Assembly: GCA_041394705.1 (NCBI GenBank)
Contig: JAWKHS010000004.1
Span: forward strand, 1 to 64,000
Reading direction: 5' to 3'
DNA: 64,000 nucleotides
From: Vicinamibacterales bacterium
Lineage (GTDB): Bacteria; Acidobacteriota; Vicinamibacteria; Vicinamibacterales; UBA2999
The notes under the pieces were generated by a model. The model did no database searches. It saw nothing but the letters and a program-made list of their open reading frames with translations, and had not been told where the DNA came from. Below are positions 53,510 to 63,600 of this stretch, piece by piece. How positions within the stretch are numbered: position 1 is the stretch's first letter; each line of letters starts with the position of its first letter. Made by a program: the position numbers and the translations under genes.

Positions 53510-54943
53510 CTAGTACAGGACCTTACGCTGGTTCGACGTCGGAATCCGCAGCTCTTCCCGGTACTTGGCGATCGTGCGGCGCGCCAGCACGAGGCCCTCG
53601 CGCTGCAGGATGCTCACGATCTTGGAGTCGCTGAGCGGCTTGCGGGGATCCTCGGCCTCGATGATCTTCCGGATGCGCTGCTTGATCGTGACCGACGACA
53701 CGGCATCGCCGTAGGAACTGCTGATGCCGCTGTGGAAGAAGTACTTCATCTCGAACACGCCCTGGGGCGTGTGCATGTACTTGTTGGTGACGACGCGGCT
53801 CACGGTGGACTCGTGCATGCCGATGTCGTTCGCCACGTCGCGCAGCACGAGCGGCCGGAGGTGCTCGATGCCGTGATCCAGGAAGTCGCGCTGGAAGTTG
53901 ATGATGCTGGTCGCGACCTTCTGGATGGTCTTCTGCCGCTGCTCGACCGACTTCAGCAGCCAGCGGGCGGCGTTGAACCGCTCCTTCACGTAGGTCCGGG
54001 TGTCGGGATCGGACTGGTCCTTGTCGAGCAGGCGCTTGTAGGACGAGCTGATGCGGAGCTGCGGCAGGCCGTCGTCGTTCAGCACCGCGACGTACTGGTC
54101 GTCCACCTTGACGATGTAGACGTCCGGCATGACGTACTCGGGCTGGCGAGCGTTGTAGCGGGCGCCGGGCTTCGGGTCGAGGTGGCGGACGATCTCGATG
54201 TGCTCCCGGAGCTCGTCGATGCTCATGCCCATCTTGCGCGAGAGCTCAGGGATCTGGTGGTTCTGGAGCAGCCTCAGGTGGTCGCTCACGATGCGCTCGG
54301 TGGGCGTGCCCTCCAGGCCCAGCGAGCGCAGCTGCAGCGTGAGGCACTCCTGCAGGTCACGGGCGGCGACGCCGGTGGGATCGAACGCCTGGACGAGGCG
54401 CAGCGCCTGCTCCACCCGGTCGATCGGCCACGGCCCCATCTGCGCGATCTCGTTGACCGAGGCCACCAGGTAGCCATCGTCGTCGAGGTTGCCGATGATG
54501 GCCTCGCCGATCGCCCGCTCGTCCTGGTCGTCGGTCTTGAGCGAGAGCTGCCATTCCAGGTGGTCGGTCAGCGAGGAGCTGGTCGAGAGCGTGTTCTCGA
54601 TGGGCGGCAGCTCCTTCACCTCGGTCTGGACGCGCGGACGGTACCCGTCGTCCAGGTACTCGCTGAAGAAGTACTCGTAGTCGTTGTCCTCCCAGGAGTC
54701 GGCCTTGCCCTCGGGCCGGTCCGCGTCCTGTTCGTCGGCCTTGTCGGTGGCCGGCTGCGCCTCGGGCGCCTGGAGGTCCTCGGTCGGAATCTCTTCGAGG
54801 AGCGGGTTCTCCACCACTTCCTGGTTGAGCATGTCCGCCAGCTCGAGCGTCGACATCGGCAGGAGCTTGATCGCCTGCTGCAACGAGGGCGTCAGGATGA
54901 GCTTCTGCGAGAGCTTCGCTTGGAGCTTCTGGTGGATGGCCAT
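53510..54943 (-). CDS. rpoN: RNA polymerase sigma-54 factor
   Basis: A 477-aa sigma-54 factor: N-terminal activator-binding region (MAIHQKLQAKLSQKLILTPS), acidic linker (about 60-110), core-binding domain, a helix-turn-helix and the RpoN box ARRTIAKYRE at 454-463. The start at 54943 gives the standard N-terminus; a longer frame upstream adds only an atypical extension. It lies between lptB and hprK, the classical rpoN neighbourhood, but the usual hpf and ptsN are missing and are replaced by hprK and an EIIA-Man gene. Confidence 0.96.
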   Translation of the reverse strand: MAIHQKLQAKLSQKLILTPSLQQAIKLLPMSTLELADMLNQEVVENPLLEEIPTEDLQAPEAQPATDKADEQDADRPEGKADSWEDNDYEYFFSEYLDDGYRPRVQTEVKELPPIENTLSTSSSLTDHLEWQLSLKTDDQDERAIGEAIIGNLDDDGYLVASVNEIAQMGPWPIDRVEQALRLVQAFDPTGVAARDLQECLTLQLRSLGLEGTPTERIVSDHLRLLQNHQIPELSRKMGMSIDELREHIEIVRHLDPKPGARYNARQPEYVMPDVYIVKVDDQYVAVLNDDGLPQLRISSSYKRLLDKDQSDPDTRTYVKERFNAARWLLKSVEQRQKTIQKVATSIINFQRDFLDHGIEHLRPLVLRDVANDIGMHESTVSRVVTNKYMHTPQGVFEMKYFFHSGISSSYGDAVSSVTIKQRIRKIIEAEDPRKPLSDSKIVSILQREGLVLARRTIAKYREELRIPTSNQRKVLY

Positions 54944-55059
54944 CTGTGGTGAAAGGGCGGCTGCGGGCGCAGTCAGGCCCGTTCCAGAGATTCTAGCAGC
55001 CCACTGCAAGAACCATGACAGTTTTCGGCCGACGGCGGCCGGCGGTGTAGGGGGAGCGG

Positions 55060-55785
55060 TCAGTCCAGGCGGAAATCCTGGCCGAGGTAGATGCGCCGTA
55101 CCTCGGGGTCCGACGCCAGGTCGTCCGGCGTCCCGGCCCGGAAGATGGCGCCGTCCGCCACGATGTACGCGCGGTCCGTGATGCGCAGGGTCTCGCGCAC
55201 GTTGTGGTCCGTGATGAGGACGCCGATGCCCCGCGCCTTCAGGTGGAAGATGATCTGCTGGATGTCGGTGACCGCGATCGGGTCGATCCCCGCGAACGGC
55301 TCGTCGAGCAGGATGAAGCGCGGCGCCATGACCAGCGCACGGGTGATCTCGGCCCGCCGCCGCTCGCCCCCGGACAGCGTGTAGGCGGCCGACTTGGCCA
55401 GGTGCGTCAGGCCGAGCTCCGCCAGGAGCTCCGTCAACCGCGCGCGCCGCTGCGCCGCCGAGAGCGGCAGTGTCTCCAGGATGGCCAGGAGGTTCTGCTC
55501 CACCGTCAGCCCGCGGAAGATCGACGGCTCCTGCGGCAGGTAGCCGATGCCCTTCCGGGCCCGGATGTACATCGGGTCGTCGGTGACGTCGTGCTCGTCC
55601 AGGAGGACACGGCCGCCGTCGGGCGCGATGAGCCCGACGGTCATGTAGAAGGTGGTGGTCTTGCCGGCGCCGTTGGGCCCGAGCAGGCCCACCACTTCGC
55701 CGGAGGCGATCTCGAGGCTGACGCCGTTGACGACCGTGCGCCCGCCGTAGCGCTTGGTCAAGGCATCGGTGCGGAGCGTGGGCAT
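55060..55785 (-). CDS. lptB: LPS-export ABC ATPase LptB
   Basis: A 241-aa ABC ATPase that powers LPS extraction. Walker A GPNGAGKT is at 36-43, the Q-loop YLPQEPSIF follows, the signature is LSGGERRR (137-144), and Walker B FILLDEPFAGIDPI at about 158. It starts one base into the stop of the upstream fused LptC/LptA gene (TGATG). Partners LptF-LptG are a single chain elsewhere in the window. Confidence 0.95.
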   Translation of the reverse strand: MPTLRTDALTKRYGGRTVVNGVSLEIASGEVVGLLGPNGAGKTTTFYMTVGLIAPDGGRVLLDEHDVTDDPMYIRARKGIGYLPQEPSIFRGLTVEQNLLAILETLPLSAAQRRARLTELLAELGLTHLAKSAAYTLSGGERRRAEITRALVMAPRFILLDEPFAGIDPIAVTDIQQIIFHLKARGIGVLITDHNVRETLRITDRAYIVADGAIFRAGTPDDLASDPEVRRIYLGQDFRLD

Positions 55786-57884
55786 CAGCGCGGCGTCGGC
55801 TCGGTGCAGCGTCCGCCGCCCTTGGTCACGGTCCGGGTCGCCTCGTTGCCGTCGACGATGAGCTTACCGGCCGTCCCGAAGAAGGTCAACGTGCGGCCCG
55901 TCGTCACGCGGCACTCCTCGGTGAACCGTACGGGGGCTCCGGTCATCACGTAGCGCCCGTCTCCGGCGTGATAGGTCAGCCGGTCGCCGCGGGCGTCGCG
56001 CGCCGAGACGCGCGCCGCCACACTGCCATAGCCCTCGATGCGCTCGAGCGAGCGGTCGGCCCGCGCGACGACGAGCGCGATCCGATCCGCCGTGAGGTCG
56101 CCCTCGGGGCCGCTCATCTGCGCGGCCTTCGTGTAGGTGGCGGTCCCCGTGGACTCGACGTAGTCCATCGTGTCGGCGCGGGCGATGGTGGCGCGCGGCG
56201 GCGTCGCGGCCTCCGCGGCGGCCAGGGTCAGCGTCGAGGTGACCCCGCCGGAGGCGGCCAGGTCGCCCTTCGACTCGTCGAGCACCACCCGCTCGGCATT
56301 GATCGTCGTGCCGCCCTGCCACAGCCGCGCCTTGCCGCTGTAGACGGCCTTCCGCGCCTGGCTGTCGTACTCGAGCGCCCCGGCACTCGCCATCAGCGGC
56401 TGCGTGGCGTCGAGCAGCGCGGGCGTCGTCGCGTCGCCGCTGCCCCCGCGCGCCGACGCCGGCTCCATCACGCTCGAGACGGCGCCGGTCGCGGTCAGGC
56501 CGTTGGTGGCCAGCGCGATGACCAGCGACGTCGCGTCGACCTGCAGGCCCGTGTCGGTCACGGTCGGTTTCGGCTGGTTCTGGCGCCCCACGAGCTCGAG
56601 CGTGTCGCGGGCCATCGCGTAGCGCGCCTCGGGGGCCCGTGCCCGGAGGGTGCCGTCCTCGAAGGTGGCGCCGCCGACGAACGTGGCGGCCTCGGCGGCC
56701 CCGGTGGGACTGAGCGCCACGGTCAGCGACGGCGACCGGGCCTGACGGGCGGCCCCACCTCCGGGCGCGCTCTCGGTGAAGTCCACGCCGCCCGCGAACT
56801 GCATCGCGGTCAGCCCGGTGCCCGCGGCGCCGTCGCCGGTGAGCTCGGCGGCCCGGATCGTCCGTGCCGGGGCCGCGCCGTCTCCCGGCAGCGTGACGAC
56901 GAGGCGCTCGCGCGCGACCAGCCGCGTGATCGCGCCGTCGGCGCCGAGGGCGATGTCCACCCACTCCGCCGCGAGGCGCTGGCCGGGCTGGCCCCCGCCG
57001 CCGGCCATGACGATGACGGCATCGCCGGCGACCGTGACGTGCTCGACGGTCCGGCCGTCGTCGCCGTAGTCCACGTTGATGTCGCGGCCCGTCATCTCCC
57101 GGAGGCTGCCGAAGCCCTCGCGCCCCAGGATCCGGGCGCTGCCCCGCAGCTCCATCACATCGGGCTCGTCCGTGTCGGGCAGGAGGTACACCATGACCTC
57201 GTCGCCCGCCAGCGTCTGCGCCGGCCGGACGATGACGGCCTCGCGCTCGAGCCGCATGTAACGGTCGCGTCGGGCGTCGGTGAAGGCGCCGGCCGTGATG
57301 TCCATGTCGCCGTCTGCGCCGGCGCCCGCCACGTGGGCCGTGGTCTTGTCGAGGATGGACATCGCGTCGCGGTTGCGGTCGTAGTGGAAGCCCACGCCCG
57401 ATCCGTGGGTGGCGCCCCGCTCGAAGGTGACCGGCCCCTGCGCGCGCAGGATGCCCTCGCCGTCGGCGTAGGTGGCGGCCTCGGTCTTTGCCACGAGCCC
57501 GTCGGCGGACGTCATCACGACGTCCCCCGTCATCGTCACCGAGGACTGCCCCTGGCCGACCGTCCCTTCCCTGCCCGTGATGACGAAGCGCTTGCCGTTG
57601 CGGGCGGTGGCGTTCACGGTGAGGCCGGTGGCCACCGTCCGCCCGTCGGAATAGGTCGTCTGCTCGGCGAAGTCGACGGTGAAGTCACGCCGCTCGCCAC
57701 TCGTCTTGGTGGCGTTGCCGCCCGAGACCTGCGCCGTGGCCGCCGGCGGCAGCGGCGTGACCGGCGGAGGGGGCGCCAGCGTGCGCCGGCTGCCGCTCGC
57801 GACGTAGGCGACCACCGCCACGCCGACGGCCACCGCGCCCGCGAGTACTCGTCCACGCCGGCGCCAGGACGCCATGTCTTTCAT
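55785..57884 (-). CDS. lptCA: Fused LptC-LptA-like periplasmic bridge protein
   Basis: A 699-aa protein. The N-terminal membrane helix (about 15-35, RVLAGAVAVGVAVVAYVASG) is followed by an LptC-like domain (VDFAEQTTYSDGR, VTMTGDVVMTSADGL, about 70-150) and then a chain of OstA/LptA-like beta-jellyroll segments through the C-terminus (AERVVLDESKGDLAASGG, TADRIALVVA, GDRLTYHAGDGRYVMTG). In other bacteria LptC and LptA are separate, and LptA oligomerises to bridge the periplasm; this single chain would tether the bridge covalently. Starts at ATG 57884 (57875 possible). Its gene leads directly into lptB. Confidence 0.85.
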   Translation of the reverse strand: MKDMASWRRRGRVLAGAVAVGVAVVAYVASGSRRTLAPPPPVTPLPPAATAQVSGGNATKTSGERRDFTVDFAEQTTYSDGRTVATGLTVNATARNGKRFVITGREGTVGQGQSSVTMTGDVVMTSADGLVAKTEAATYADGEGILRAQGPVTFERGATHGSGVGFHYDRNRDAMSILDKTTAHVAGAGADGDMDITAGAFTDARRDRYMRLEREAVIVRPAQTLAGDEVMVYLLPDTDEPDVMELRGSARILGREGFGSLREMTGRDINVDYGDDGRTVEHVTVAGDAVIVMAGGGGQPGQRLAAEWVDIALGADGAITRLVARERLVVTLPGDGAAPARTIRAAELTGDGAAGTGLTAMQFAGGVDFTESAPGGGAARQARSPSLTVALSPTGAAEAATFVGGATFEDGTLRARAPEARYAMARDTLELVGRQNQPKPTVTDTGLQVDATSLVIALATNGLTATGAVSSVMEPASARGGSGDATTPALLDATQPLMASAGALEYDSQARKAVYSGKARLWQGGTTINAERVVLDESKGDLAASGGVTSTLTLAAAEAATPPRATIARADTMDYVESTGTATYTKAAQMSGPEGDLTADRIALVVARADRSLERIEGYGSVAARVSARDARGDRLTYHAGDGRYVMTGAPVRFTEECRVTTGRTLTFFGTAGKLIVDGNEATRTVTKGGGRCTEPTPR

Positions 57885-57927
57885 GGTGCCGGAAGCCCCG
57901 GGCCTTCGCAAGGCCGCGGGCGGCCGG

Positions 57928-59670
57928 TCAGGGCGCGGCGTCGTCCGCGAGCCGCCGCACGTCGGAGAGGCGGAGTTCGGTGTAGGTGGTGCCGTTGAAC
58001 TCGTTCTGCTCGAGGCCGTAGGCCACCTCGAGGGCGCCGGGGCCGGGCGCGAGCACCGGCTCCTTCTCCACGCTGTTCCAGGCGATCGCCCGGAAGGTGC
58101 GGTTGCGCTGGCGGAGCGACATCTTGAGGTGCCGCTCCTTGAGCCGCCGCGGGCCGTCCACGATCTCGACGCCCGAGGCGGTGAAGAGCGGCTTCGGGTT
58201 CGCGAGCCCGAAGGGTGCCATCGCGGCCAGATCGCTCACGACCCTCGGGGTGAGCGCGTCGAAGTCCAGGGCGCCGTCGAACTGCAGGTTCGGCCTGAGG
58301 TCGTCCGGTCCGAGGACGCCGTGGGCGTAGTCGTTCACGGCCCGGCGGAACGCCGGGATGCGCGCGGCGTCGAGCTGCAGGCCCGCCGCCTGCTTGTGGC
58401 CGCCGAAGCGGTCCAGCATGCCGGCACAGGCCTCCAGGGACGCGAGCACATCGAAGCCGGGGATGCTCCGGCACGACCCATGGGCCACGCCGTGTTCCAC
58501 CGACAGCACGATGGCCGGCCGGTAGTAGGTGTCGACGAGCTTCGAGGCGACGATGCCGATGACGCCGCGGTGCCAGCCCTCGCCGCTCACGACGAGCACC
58601 TGGTGCGCGCCCACGTCGGGATCGGTCTCCACGGCCTTCTTCGCGGCCGCGACGATGTCCTGCTCCTCGGTCCGTCGCCGCGTGTTCTCGGCGTCGAGCT
58701 GCTGCGCCAGGGCCGCGGCCTCCTCCGCCATCGCCTCGTCCGAGGCGAGCAGCAGCCGCGTGGCGATGTCGGCGCTCGCCATCCGCCCGGCCGCATTCAC
58801 GCGCGGTGCGAGCATGAAGGCGATGTGGTAGCTGTCGATGGTCTTGCCGCTCAGGCCCGAGACGTCGAGCAGCGCCCGCAGGCCGACCTTGTGGGGTCCC
58901 TTGGTGAGCTGCTCCAGGCCCAGCTTGGCGATGACCCGGTTCTCGCCGACGAGCGGCACCACGTCGGCCAGCGTGCCGATGGCCGCGATCTTCACGAAGG
59001 CGGCGAGCCAGCCGTCGCGGCCCGTGCGCTGGCAGAGCCCCTGGACCACCTTCAAGGCGACGCCGACGCCGGCCAGGTGCTTGTCCGGATAGCTGCAGTC
59101 GGGCCGCTTGGGGTTCACGACCGCCAGCGCCTGCGGCAACTCGGCATCGGGCTCGTGGTGGTCGGTGATGATGAGATCGATGCCCAGTTCGCGGGCACGT
59201 CTGGCCGCCTCGGGCGCGCGGATGCCGCAGTCCACCGACACCACCACCTTGGCGCCGTCGGCGTGGAGCCGGTCGATCGTCGCCGGCTGGAGCCCATAGC
59301 CGTCGCGGAGGCGCTCGGGGATGAAGTGGCCGACGTCGGCGCCGAGGAGTTCGAGCGCGCGGCGCAGGATCACGGTGGAGGTCACGCCGTCGACGTCGTA
59401 GTCGCCGTGGACGACGATGCGCTCCTTCCGCTCGGTGGCGGCCAGCAGGCGATCCACGGCCGGGGCCAGATCCGCGAGGCGCCACGGGTCGCCCAGATGA
59501 CTCAGCGAGGGCCGGAGGAAGCGGTCGGCCGCTTCGGGTTCGACGTGTCCGCGCGTGGCCAGCAGCCGCGCCACGACGCTCGACAGGCCCAGTTCCCGCT
59601 CGAGGCGGCCGGCGGCCACCTCGTCGTACGCCCGGCGCTTCCAGATGAGGGGCGGGGGCACGCGCGTCAC
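57928..59670 (-). CDS. recJ: Single-stranded-DNA-specific exonuclease RecJ
   Basis: A 580-aa 5'-3' exonuclease of the DHH family. HGDYDVDGVTST, VVSVDCGI and ITDHHEP (the DHH motif) lie in the first 180 residues; the DHHA1 domain includes GIVASKLVD and FGGHKQAAGL; an OB-fold follows. The GTG at 59670 overlaps the accA stop (GTGA) and gives MTRVPPPLIWKRR. It is in the dnaE-accA-recJ run, 43 bases before lptCA. Confidence 0.94.
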   Translation of the reverse strand: MTRVPPPLIWKRRAYDEVAAGRLERELGLSSVVARLLATRGHVEPEAADRFLRPSLSHLGDPWRLADLAPAVDRLLAATERKERIVVHGDYDVDGVTSTVILRRALELLGADVGHFIPERLRDGYGLQPATIDRLHADGAKVVVSVDCGIRAPEAARRARELGIDLIITDHHEPDAELPQALAVVNPKRPDCSYPDKHLAGVGVALKVVQGLCQRTGRDGWLAAFVKIAAIGTLADVVPLVGENRVIAKLGLEQLTKGPHKVGLRALLDVSGLSGKTIDSYHIAFMLAPRVNAAGRMASADIATRLLLASDEAMAEEAAALAQQLDAENTRRRTEEQDIVAAAKKAVETDPDVGAHQVLVVSGEGWHRGVIGIVASKLVDTYYRPAIVLSVEHGVAHGSCRSIPGFDVLASLEACAGMLDRFGGHKQAAGLQLDAARIPAFRRAVNDYAHGVLGPDDLRPNLQFDGALDFDALTPRVVSDLAAMAPFGLANPKPLFTASGVEIVDGPRRLKERHLKMSLRQRNRTFRAIAWNSVEKEPVLAPGPGALEVAYGLEQNEFNGTTYTELRLSDVRRLADDAAP

Positions 59671-60623
59671 TGGTCGGCCAGGCCGACCTGACCCATCTGG
59701 CGGAACTTCTGGTAGCGCCGCTCGAGGCGCTCGTCGTTGCCCAGGGCCGAGACCTCGTCGAGGGCCGCCGCCAGCGCATCGCCCAGGATCCGGCCCGCCT
59801 CGGCGGGATCGGTGTGGGCCCCACCGGCGGGCTCCCGGACGATCTGGTCGATGATCCCGAGGCCCAGCAGATCGGGCGCCGTGATCTTCAGCGCTTCGGC
59901 GGCCCGCACCTTCTGGTTCGTGTCCCGCCACAGGAGCGCCGCGCAGCCCTCAGGCGGAATCACGCTGTACACGGCGAACTCGTGCATGAGGATCCGGTCG
60001 CCCACGGCGATACCGAGCGCGCCGCCGCTGCCGCCTTCTCCGTGCACCACGACCACGATCGGGACATCGAGCACGGCCATCTCGCGCAGGTTCACGGCGA
60101 TGGCCTCGGCCACGCCGCGCTCCTCGGATTCGATGCCCGGGTACGCGGCGGGCGTGTCCACGAAGCAGATGACGGGCCGCGCGAACTTCTCGGCCAGCTG
60201 CATCACGCGGAGGGCCTTCCGGTAGCCTTCGGGGCGCGCGTAGCCGAAGTTCCTGTAGATCTTCTGCTTGGTGTCGCTGCCCTTCTGGTGGCCGACGATC
60301 ATGACCGGGCGATCGCGGAACCGCGCCGGGCCCGCCACGATCGCGTGGTCGTCGGAGAAGCGCCGGTCGCCGCGGACCTCGACGAACTCGGTGAAGAGCT
60401 GCTCCACGTAGTCGAGCGTGGTCGGCCGCGCCGGGTGCCGCGCGACCTGCACCCGCTGCCAGGGCGTGAGGTGCGCGTACAGATCCTGGCGGATGGACGT
60501 GATCCGGGCCTCCAGGCGGGCGATGTCGGCGCGCCGGTCGGGCGTCGAGGGCAGCATCGAGAGCGCCTCGATCTCCTTCTGCAGAACGCCGATGGGTTCT
60601 TCGAACTCGAGCAGGTCGGCCAT
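59667..60623 (-). CDS. accA: Acetyl-CoA carboxylase carboxyltransferase subunit alpha
   Basis: A 318-aa AccA that with AccD moves carboxyl from biotin to acetyl-CoA for fatty-acid synthesis. It has the N-terminal helical region (MADLLEFEEPIGVLQKEIEA), GDRRFSDDHAIV, KGSDTKQKIYRNFG, FVDTPAAYPGIESEERG and GEGGSGGALGIAVGD. The start at 60623 excludes a short odd extension in the longer frame. It is 10 bases after the dnaE stop and overlaps recJ by four bases. Confidence 0.95.
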   Translation of the reverse strand: MADLLEFEEPIGVLQKEIEALSMLPSTPDRRADIARLEARITSIRQDLYAHLTPWQRVQVARHPARPTTLDYVEQLFTEFVEVRGDRRFSDDHAIVAGPARFRDRPVMIVGHQKGSDTKQKIYRNFGYARPEGYRKALRVMQLAEKFARPVICFVDTPAAYPGIESEERGVAEAIAVNLREMAVLDVPIVVVVHGEGGSGGALGIAVGDRILMHEFAVYSVIPPEGCAALLWRDTNQKVRAAEALKITAPDLLGLGIIDQIVREPAGGAHTDPAEAGRILGDALAAALDEVSALGNDERLERRYQKFRQMGQVGLADQ

Positions 60624-60633
60624 GCGCTGTCGC

Positions 60634-63600
60634 CTATTGCAGCACAACCGACCCGGCGCCGCACACCCGCTCGACCGCGGACACGAGCTGCTCGGAGGGC
60701 CGGACGCGGATCTGCGGCGTCACGTTCGCCTTCACCTTCAGACGGCGCTCGTCGGCGCCCACTTCGATTTCGATCACGATCGGACGATCTCCCTGGTGCT
60801 GGGCCAGCACGTCCCAGAGGGCTTCCAGGGTCGAGCGCGAGTGCGCTCCCGTGCTGAGGTGGATGCTGACCGCGCGCGCCAGCCGCTCGCGCAGGCCCTC
60901 GAGGGAGGACAGCTCCGTCGCCTGGAACCGCGACGAGTCCTCGTCCCGCTCGAACTTCCCTTTCACGAGCAGGAGCGCGCCGGTGTCGATGTACTGTCGG
61001 AAGCGGCCGTAGGTCTCGGGGAACGCCACGACCTCGACCGAGCCCTGGTGGTCCTCGAGCGTGAAGACCGCCATCGGATCGCCCTTCTTCGTCTTGAGCG
61101 CCCGCACGGCGCTCACGATGCCGCCGACCGAGACGTCCTCGAGCACCAGGCGGCCGGGCGCGCCCTCGTCGGCCTCGGGCACCTCGGTGGCCAGGAGGTC
61201 GCCGACGGTCCGGGCGCCGAACGCGCGGAGGTCTCCCGCGTGGCGGTCCACCGGGTGTCCGCTCAGGTAGAGGCCCAGGGCGTCCTTCTCGTGGGCCAGC
61301 CACTCCATCTCGGACCAGGGGGGACCGTCGGGGACGGCGCCGTCCGGCGCGTCGCCGGCGGTCGGGACCGCCTCGCCGAAGAGGTTGGCCTGGCCCTGCT
61401 CGCGGTCCCGCTGGACGCGCGCGCCGTGCTCGATCGCCAGGTCCAGGCCCCGCATCAGGCGTGCCCGGCCGATGGTCGGCGGCACGGCGGACCCGGTCGG
61501 GCCCGGAGGCACGAGGCTGTCGCACGCGCCGCTCTTCACGAGGGCCTCGAACACGCGGCGGTTCGCCAGCCGCAGGTCGAGCTCCTCGGCGAGCTGGTGC
61601 AGGGCGTCGATCCGGCCCAGCCGGCCGCGCACGTCCAGGATCGCCTGGATCGCGCCCTCGCCGAGGCCCTTGATGGCCGTGAGCCCGAAGCGCACTCCCT
61701 CCGGGACCACGGAGAAGTGCATCTGGCTCTCGTTGACGTCCGGCGGCAGCACCTGGATGCCGCGGTCGCGGCACTCGGCGATGTACAGGGCGAGCTTGTC
61801 GGTGTTGGCGGCCTCGATCGTCAGGAGCGCCGCGGCGAAGTGCCGGGGGTAGTTCGCCTTCAGGTACGCCGTCTGGTACGCCAGGAACGCGTAGGCCGTC
61901 GAGTGCGACTTGTTGAAGCCGTACCCGGCGAAGTACTCCATCAGCTCGAAGATCTTCGTGGCCTTCTTCTCGCTGATGCCCTTCTTCCTGGTCCCCTCGA
62001 GGAAGGCCTCGCGCTGCTTGGCCATCACCTTGGGGTCCTTCTTCCCCATGGCCTTGCGCAGCACGTCGGACTGCCCGAGGGTGAAGCCGGCGAGCACCGC
62101 CGCGATCCGCATCACCTGTTCCTGGTAGGCGATGACGCCGTAGGTGTCGGCCAGGATCGGCTCGAGCGCGGCGAGGTCGTACTTCACCTCGGTCTTGCCC
62201 TGCTTGCGGGCGACGTAGTCGTCCACCATGCCGCTCTTGAGCGGCCCGGGACGGTACAGCGCGTTGAGCGCGATCAGGTCGTCGAGGCGCTGCGGCTTCG
62301 ACTTGCGCAGCAGCTCCCGCATGCCCGAGCTCTCGAACTGGAAGATGCCGAAGGTCTGGCCCTCGCAGAAGACCTGGTAGGTCTTCGCGTCGTCGAGCGG
62401 CACGCCATCGATGTCGAGCACCACGCCCTCGGTGCGCCTGATCTCGGCCAGCGCGTCCTGGATCAGCGTGAGGGTGCTGAGGCCCAGGAAGTCCATCTTG
62501 AGGAGGCCGACACGTTCGACCTCCTTCATGGCCCACTGGGTCGTGATTTCGTCGCGGTTGCTCTTGTAGAGGGGCGCGTAGTCGCTGATCGGCCCTGGCG
62601 CGATGACGACGCCGGCCGCATGGACGCCGGCGTTCCGGGACATGCCCTCGAGACGCTTGCCCATCTCGAGGACGTCCTTCACGCGCGGGTCCTTGTCGCG
62701 CATGTCCCGCAGGACGCCGTTCTCGGCCAGCGCCTTCTCGAGCGTCATGTCGAGGGCCGGCGGGATCTGCTTGGCGATGCGGTCCACGTCCGCGTACGGC
62801 AGGTCGAGGACGCGCCCGACGTCCCTGATGACGGCCTTCGCCTTCATCGTGCCGAACGTGATGATCTGCGAGACGTTCTCCCGCCCGTACTTGCGCGTGA
62901 CGTACTCGATCACCTCGCCGCGCCGCCGCTCGCAGAAGTCCACGTCGATGTCGGGCATCGACACGCGCTCGGGGTTCAGGAAGCGCTCGAACAGCAGGTC
63001 GTAGTCGATGGGATCGACATCCGTGATCTTCAGGCAGTACGCCACCAGGCTGCCGGCCGCCGACCCGCGCCCGGGTCCCACCGGGATGCCGTGCTCGCGG
63101 GCATACCGGATGAAATCCCAGACGATCATGAAGTACCCGGTGTACCCCATGCGCTTGATCATGGCGATCTCGTAGTCGAGCCGCGCGTCGTACTCCTCGA
63201 GCGTGTGCCGCAGCTTCCCGTCGGCGGCGAGCTGCCGCAGGCGCGGCAGGCGATCGGCGTATCCCTGGCGTGAGACGTGCTCGAAGTAGTCGTCGAGCGA
63301 GTACGGCGACGGCACCTCGAACTTCGGCACGTGCAGGGTGCCCGACGGGATCGTGACGTTGCAGCGCTCGGCGATGAGGAGCGTGTTCCGCATCGCCTCG
63401 GGGTAGTCCCCGAACACCTTCGTCATCTGCTCGGCGGTCTTCAGGAAGAACTGGTCGCCGTGGTAGCGGAGGCGCTTCTCGTCGTGGACCGACTTGCCCG
63501 TGCCGATGCACAACAGCAGGTCGTGAGGCTTGCTGTCGTGCTGGTGGAGGTAGTGGACGTCGTTGGTGCAGACCAGGGGCATGCCCAGGTCCTTCGCGAT

